From contig JAUXCK010000176.1 of NCBI GenBank assembly GCA_030618925.1, positions 1 through 6,288 of the forward strand: DNA of 6,288 nucleotides. Reading direction: 5' to 3'. Positions 3,239-6,288 of this stretch are shown here, piece after piece. Origin of the DNA: Desulfobacteraceae bacterium. Its GTDB lineage: Bacteria > Desulfobacterota > Desulfobacteria > Desulfobacterales > SURF-7. The notes under the pieces are model-generated. The model was not told where the DNA came from. It did not search any database and saw nothing but the letters and a program-made list of their open reading frames with translations. The position numbers and the translations under genes are program-made. Every line of letters begins with the position of its first letter. Within the stretch, counting starts at the first letter, position 1.

Positions 3239-5425
3239 ATGACTATTGAATCAATTCATTACAAACGACCGATTTTGAAAAAGGGCTATACAGATCGGTT
3301 GCTTGACATCGACCTGAGCAATAACAGCATCTCAATCCGTGACATTACTCCCGTCATGCGCCGTATGTTTGTCGGAGGAAGGGGATATTGCCTGAAACTT
3401 GTGTTTGACGGGACAAATGCCACAACCCGTTACGACAGCGAGGACAATGTACTGGCATTCGCAGGCGGACCTTTCTGCGGAGAAAGCGGATTTGCAGGAA
3501 CCGGGAAGTTTATTGTCGGGGCAATATCACCCCTGACAAATACATTTTGTGATTCCAATGTGGGTGGATATTTTTTTCCGCTGGTCAAACAGGCTGGTTT
3601 TGATGCGATTTCCATTACAGGCCGGTCTGACAAAGATGTGATCATTTTTATTGACGGCGAACAGGGAATAGTCCGCATTATGGATGCACCGGAGACGGAA
3701 ACCTCGCTGTTTGAAGCTGAAAGTCTGGTGGAGCAGTGGAAAGGCGACGGCAAGCCATCGAGTGTGGCGTTTGTCACAGCCGGCATTGGAGGAGAAAACA
3801 CGTTTTTTGGATGCGTTAACAGTGTCTATTATGATGTCAGACGCAAACGATGCCGCGCAAAACAGGCCGGTCGAGGCGGGCTGGGAACCGTCATGCGCGC
3901 AAAAGGGCTCTGGGGGATCGTTGTAAAATATGACATGTCAAAAGGAAACTCCAACAAGCCTGTTGACAGGGCAAGGGTTCGCGAAGCCGGGAAAAAAATC
4001 AGGAATATCATCCGTACGGTTGACCCGAAATCCATGCGCCTCAGCAAGCAGGGGACCACCAGCCTTCTGGACATGATGAACAGCAACCAGCTGCTGCCGG
4101 TGCGGAACTATCAGTATGGGAGCGATGAGAGAGAAAAAGAGGTGTCCGGGGCTATTTTTGAGAACAAAGTTTTTGAACAAAAATATCCGGATGGGTGTTT
4201 TGTCGGCTGTACACTTTCCTGTACCAAAGGCTGCGAGAAATATACTTTGAAAACCGGTCCTCTGGCTGGAGAAACAGTGGCAGTGGACGGTCCTGAATAT
4301 GAAACCGCAGCCACAATCACCAATCTGGATATTTTCGATATTGACTGCATGCTGGAATATGCATGGTACTGCGATGAATATGGAATGGATACCATCAGCA
4401 CGGGTGTTGTCATGTCTTTCCTGTTCGAGGCGTATGAGCGGGGCCTTTTAACAAAAGAGGACACAGAAGGCATGGAATTGAAATGGGATAGCCCGGAAAC
4501 GGTTCTGACGCTGCTGCACCAAATGGCGAAAGGCGCACCTGGTTTTCCAACCGAAGCCGGCCGGGGCCTGCGGCACATGAAATACTGGGTGGCCAAACGA
4601 ATTGCCGCTAAAAACGGACATCCCGCAGAACGTATTTTAAAAGACCTGGAACAATTCGGGATGGAATGTAAAGGGCTTGAGTTTTCAATGTATATCACCA
4701 AAGAGTCCCTGGCCCAGCAGGGGGGATACGGGTTTGCCCTCAAGGGACCGCAGCATGATGAATCATGGCTTATTGGAATCGATCAGCTCAATAATGAGCT
4801 GCCGACCTTTGAGAAAAAGGCCGAGGCACTGAGATGGTTCCCGCTTTTCCGCACGTGGTTCAATATTGTGGGGCTTTGCAAGCTGCCCTGGATTGATGTG
4901 CGGCATCCGGATGCCGCAAAAACAGATGATCCGTCCAAGAACCTGCCGACCATCCAGGAATGCTATCTTGAACTGGTAAATGCCACATTCGGCACACAGA
5001 AAACCCTTGAAGATTTGCTGAACGAATCTGAGCGATGTTATATATTGCATAAACTCTTTAACCTGCGCCAGGGATTTGGCACCCGGGCACATGATGCCAT
5101 CCCCCTGCGCGCTATGGCACCGGTGTTTATCAACGAATTCAAGTCGCGCAAAAAGTATTATGAGAAATATATTCAAGATGTTATTAAGATTGAAACCGCG
5201 TCCATGAGTGACGAAGCAATGCTGGCAGCCCTTCAGGATTTCCGCATCAAACAGTATGAGGAATTAACCGACAAGGTATATGAAGCAAAAGGCTTTGATC
5301 AGAACAGCATCCCGTTTGATGAGACCCTTGAGCGTCTGGGGATGAAAGAACAGGTATATTCTGATATTGTTCGTTCTGCACGGGACCGTGTAAAGGGGGA
5401 TTCCGGCTTTATCAAGGAAAATTAA
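3239..5425 (+). CDS. Aldehyde:ferredoxin oxidoreductase (AOR) family tungsto/molybdo-enzyme
   Basis: This 728-residue cytoplasmic enzyme is expected to bind a tungsten (or Mo) bis-pterin cofactor and one 4Fe-4S cluster. AOR enzymes oxidise aldehydes to acids with ferredoxin; the substrate here is unknown. Visible family landmarks, numbered from ATG 3239, are GGRGYC (46-51), the pterin-binding AGRGGLG (210-216), GPEYET (351-356), CDEYGMD (378-384, the first DxxGL-type motif) and KGPQHD (502-507, around the conserved His region). NIVGLC (542-547) is the second DxxGLC-type motif, with Asn replacing Asp. The cluster region is C320-x3-C324-x3-C328-x3-C332 instead of the classical C-x2-C-x3-C, with C547 as likely fourth ligand. 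ATG 3239 has GGAG (3227-3230) eight bases upstream. The frame is open from TTG 3155, which also has a GGGAG, so a 28-residue extension is possible but does not look like family sequence. It is longer than P. furiosus AOR (about 605 residues). No electron-transfer partner gene is adjacent. Confidence 0.93.
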   Translation: MTIESIHYKRPILKKGYTDRLLDIDLSNNSISIRDITPVMRRMFVGGRGYCLKLVFDGTNATTRYDSEDNVLAFAGGPFCGESGFAGTGKFIVGAISPLTNTFCDSNVGGYFFPLVKQAGFDAISITGRSDKDVIIFIDGEQGIVRIMDAPETETSLFEAESLVEQWKGDGKPSSVAFVTAGIGGENTFFGCVNSVYYDVRRKRCRAKQAGRGGLGTVMRAKGLWGIVVKYDMSKGNSNKPVDRARVREAGKKIRNIIRTVDPKSMRLSKQGTTSLLDMMNSNQLLPVRNYQYGSDEREKEVSGAIFENKVFEQKYPDGCFVGCTLSCTKGCEKYTLKTGPLAGETVAVDGPEYETAATITNLDIFDIDCMLEYAWYCDEYGMDTISTGVVMSFLFEAYERGLLTKEDTEGMELKWDSPETVLTLLHQMAKGAPGFPTEAGRGLRHMKYWVAKRIAAKNGHPAERILKDLEQFGMECKGLEFSMYITKESLAQQGGYGFALKGPQHDESWLIGIDQLNNELPTFEKKAEALRWFPLFRTWFNIVGLCKLPWIDVRHPDAAKTDDPSKNLPTIQECYLELVNATFGTQKTLEDLLNESERCYILHKLFNLRQGFGTRAHDAIPLRAMAPVFINEFKSRKKYYEKYIQDVIKIETASMSDEAMLAALQDFRIKQYEELTDKVYEAKGFDQNSIPFDETLERLGMKEQVYSDIVRSARDRVKGDSGFIKEN

Positions 5426-5790
5426 TCATCCGGTTTTGTGTGCCTGGAGAGGGTGCCGGAATCAACCCCGGCCAGATTATAGTTCTCGAGCGCCCTGGTT
5501 TTCAGGCTTTTGTCCCCGGTCTTCTCCGACTGTTTGTCGGCAAGCTCTGCAGCATGGCTCCACATGCCTGATTTTTCATAATGATGTATCCTGTTTTCCA
5601 CCTGTTTATGCGCCTCGGAATATTCGATCACCGCAGCGCGGCACAGGGAGACAATCTTTTTTACCTTCGTTCCGCAACAGATGCAGGTGGACAGGGGTTT
5701 TTCATTGATCTTTTGAAATATCTCAAACCCATGCCTGCAGCTGGGGCAGGCGTCATCAGGATTTACAGCTTGATATTCGTAAATAGGCAT
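5422..5790 (-). CDS. FmdB-type zinc-ribbon protein
   Basis: The product has 122 residues. The N-terminus MPIYEYQ begins an FmdB-like zinc ribbon with knuckles C15-P-S-C18 and C36-I-C-C39-G, and HGFEIFQKINEKPLSTC between them. C38 is an extra cysteine inside the second knuckle. The name comes from a gene near formylmethanofuran dehydrogenase (a Mo/W enzyme) in methylotrophs; the molecular role is not firmly established. Residues 55-122 form a charged, probably helical tail (EYSEAHKQVENRIHHYEK) without a recognised domain. The start ATG 5790 has only a weak AAGG upstream. Its stop codon overlaps that of the oxidoreductase in a shared TTAA. It lies 96 bp downstream of the partial NTP-transferase-like gene on the same strand, so cotranscription is plausible. 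The tail is longer than in most short FmdB proteins. Confidence 0.8.
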   Translation of the reverse strand: MPIYEYQAVNPDDACPSCRHGFEIFQKINEKPLSTCICCGTKVKKIVSLCRAAVIEYSEAHKQVENRIHHYEKSGMWSHAAELADKQSEKTGDKSLKTRALENYNLAGVDSGTLSRHTKPDD

Positions 5791-5801
5791 TAGTAAGCCT
5801 T

Positions 5802-5865
5802 ACATTAAGAGCGGATGCCGATCTTTCAGATTTAATGTCTTCTTCACAAGGTTTTTATTCCGCTC
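5802..5865 (-). promoter_or_regulatory. Crossing inverted repeats in the zinc-ribbon gene leader
   Basis: ACATTAA (5802-5808) is complementary to TTAATGT (5832-5838), and GAGCGGA (5809-5815) to TCCGCTC (5859-5865). The two seven-base pairings interleave, so they would either exclude each other or form a pseudoknot in the mRNA leader. The adjacent GTAAGCCTTAC (5794-5804) can fold over the weak AAGG ribosome binding site. This is structural potential only, with no match to a known riboswitch that I recognise. Confidence 0.3.
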
Positions 5866-5886
5866 ATAGTTTATGGTTCTCTGCAG

Positions 5887-6288
5887 CTACAGGTCCTGTC
5901 CCAGCTTCCTTTGTTCTGCCTTCCAGATCTTGAACATCTGCTGCATGGTACGATAATCCTGATCATTGTCTGTGTCTAGTGCCGCCCCTCCCAGGGGATT
6001 TTCGATAACGATAAAGCGGGTGCCCAGGATCCGGCCTGTATGCCGGCACAGCCTGTTCAGGTTCGTGAGTCTGCGGGTCAGACCCACGATGGGCATCAGG
6101 CCCAGGCGGGCGAGGTGCATGTTTAGCTGTAGTACTAAAAAATCAAAAAGGATGAATAAGGAACCTCTGGTTAGTTTGATCAAGGTCCATGCAAGTTTCA
6201 GGGCCTGGGTCATTTGTTTCTGATACCGCATGGCGTACATTAATTGAATGTATTTCAAGTTTTTTACCTGAAAGGGCCTGACTAAGAA
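5887..6288 (-). CDS. Probable NTP-transferase-like (MobA-like) protein, C-terminal part
   Basis: On the minus strand the frame is open from the right edge (6288) to a TAG at 5887-5889, giving 133 residues. The codons upstream of the first possible start (TTG 6258, with AGG about 8 bases before it) still read as plausible protein (LVRPFQVKN). I therefore treat this as the 3' end of a longer gene, not a 123-residue one. The ending TRFIVIENPLGGAALDTDND (residues 93-112) resembles the C-terminus of MobA-like/NTP_transf_3 nucleotidyltransferases, where a strand is followed by A-(L/I/M)-D-(I/V/T)-D. The segment before it is amphipathic and basic (GLTRRLTNLNRLCRH) with a hydrophobic stretch, SLFILFDFLVLQL. 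The catalytic GxG and Asp motifs would lie outside the window, so the call rests on the tail alone. It precedes the zinc-ribbon gene by 96 bp. Confidence 0.5.
   Translation of the reverse strand, partial: FLVRPFQVKNLKYIQLMYAMRYQKQMTQALKLAWTLIKLTRGSLFILFDFLVLQLNMHLARLGLMPIVGLTRRLTNLNRLCRHTGRILGTRFIVIENPLGGAALDTDNDQDYRTMQQMFKIWKAEQRKLGQDL

Noticed and set aside
4111..4743. Minus-strand 210-codon frame inside the oxidoreductase
   Set aside because: It lies opposite the most conserved part of the AOR-family protein and has no recognisable domain.

Overview
The window looks like chromosomal DNA of a mesophilic anaerobic deltaproteobacterium, most likely a sulfate reducer of the Desulfobacterales. 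That placement is inferred from gene content: a tungsten/molybdenum aldehyde:ferredoxin oxidoreductase (AOR) family enzyme, a DUF4388 protein, an AMIN-domain protein and an FmdB-type zinc ribbon. Base composition is moderate, with AT-rich intergenic stretches. No rRNA, tRNA, insertion sequence, phage gene or CRISPR array was seen.

Layout. (1) Positions 1-792, minus strand, are a metal-resistance module. An ArsR/SmtB-family metal sensor (371-733) is followed by the N-terminal 103 residues of an SO_0444-type Cu/Zn efflux permease (1-309, cut by the window edge). A near-consensus sigma70-type promoter (764-792) abuts a perfect 14-bp palindrome (749-762), and a related inverted repeat (338-353) lies in front of the permease. 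This is the best-supported regulatory circuit in the window. (2) Positions 764-1100 hold no gene, but contain a 17-bp palindrome, a 12-bp tandem duplication and a long AT-rich inverted repeat. (3) On the plus strand are a DUF4388 protein (1101-1799) and a 69-residue two-helix membrane protein (1878-2087). (4) A membrane-anchored AMIN-domain protein is on the minus strand (2035-2901); its 3' end overlaps the small membrane gene tail to tail by 53 bp. (5) A 337-bp divergent intergenic region (2902-3238) with competing GC-rich hairpins precedes a 728-residue AOR-family oxidoreductase (3239-5425, plus). (6) On the minus strand, an FmdB-type zinc-ribbon protein (5422-5790) shares its TTAA stop tetranucleotide with the oxidoreductase. 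It lies downstream of the C-terminal part of a probable NTP-transferase-like protein (5887-6288, open at the right edge).

How the genes may work together. The sensor and permease form a self-contained metal efflux system: metal binding should release the sensor from both inverted repeats and allow efflux. The oxidoreductase would interconvert aldehydes and carboxylates, or a related substrate, using ferredoxin-level electrons. No dedicated electron-transfer or pterin-synthesis gene is visible beside it, so partners must be encoded elsewhere. A functional link between the oxidoreductase and the NTP-transferase-like gene (MobA-like proteins make molybdopterin dinucleotides) is possible but unproven. 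I found no clear case for an entirely new system. The most checkable items are the dual-site metal sensor with paired operators, the unusual cysteine spacing of the AOR-family enzyme, and the alternative leader structures before the oxidoreductase and the zinc-ribbon gene.
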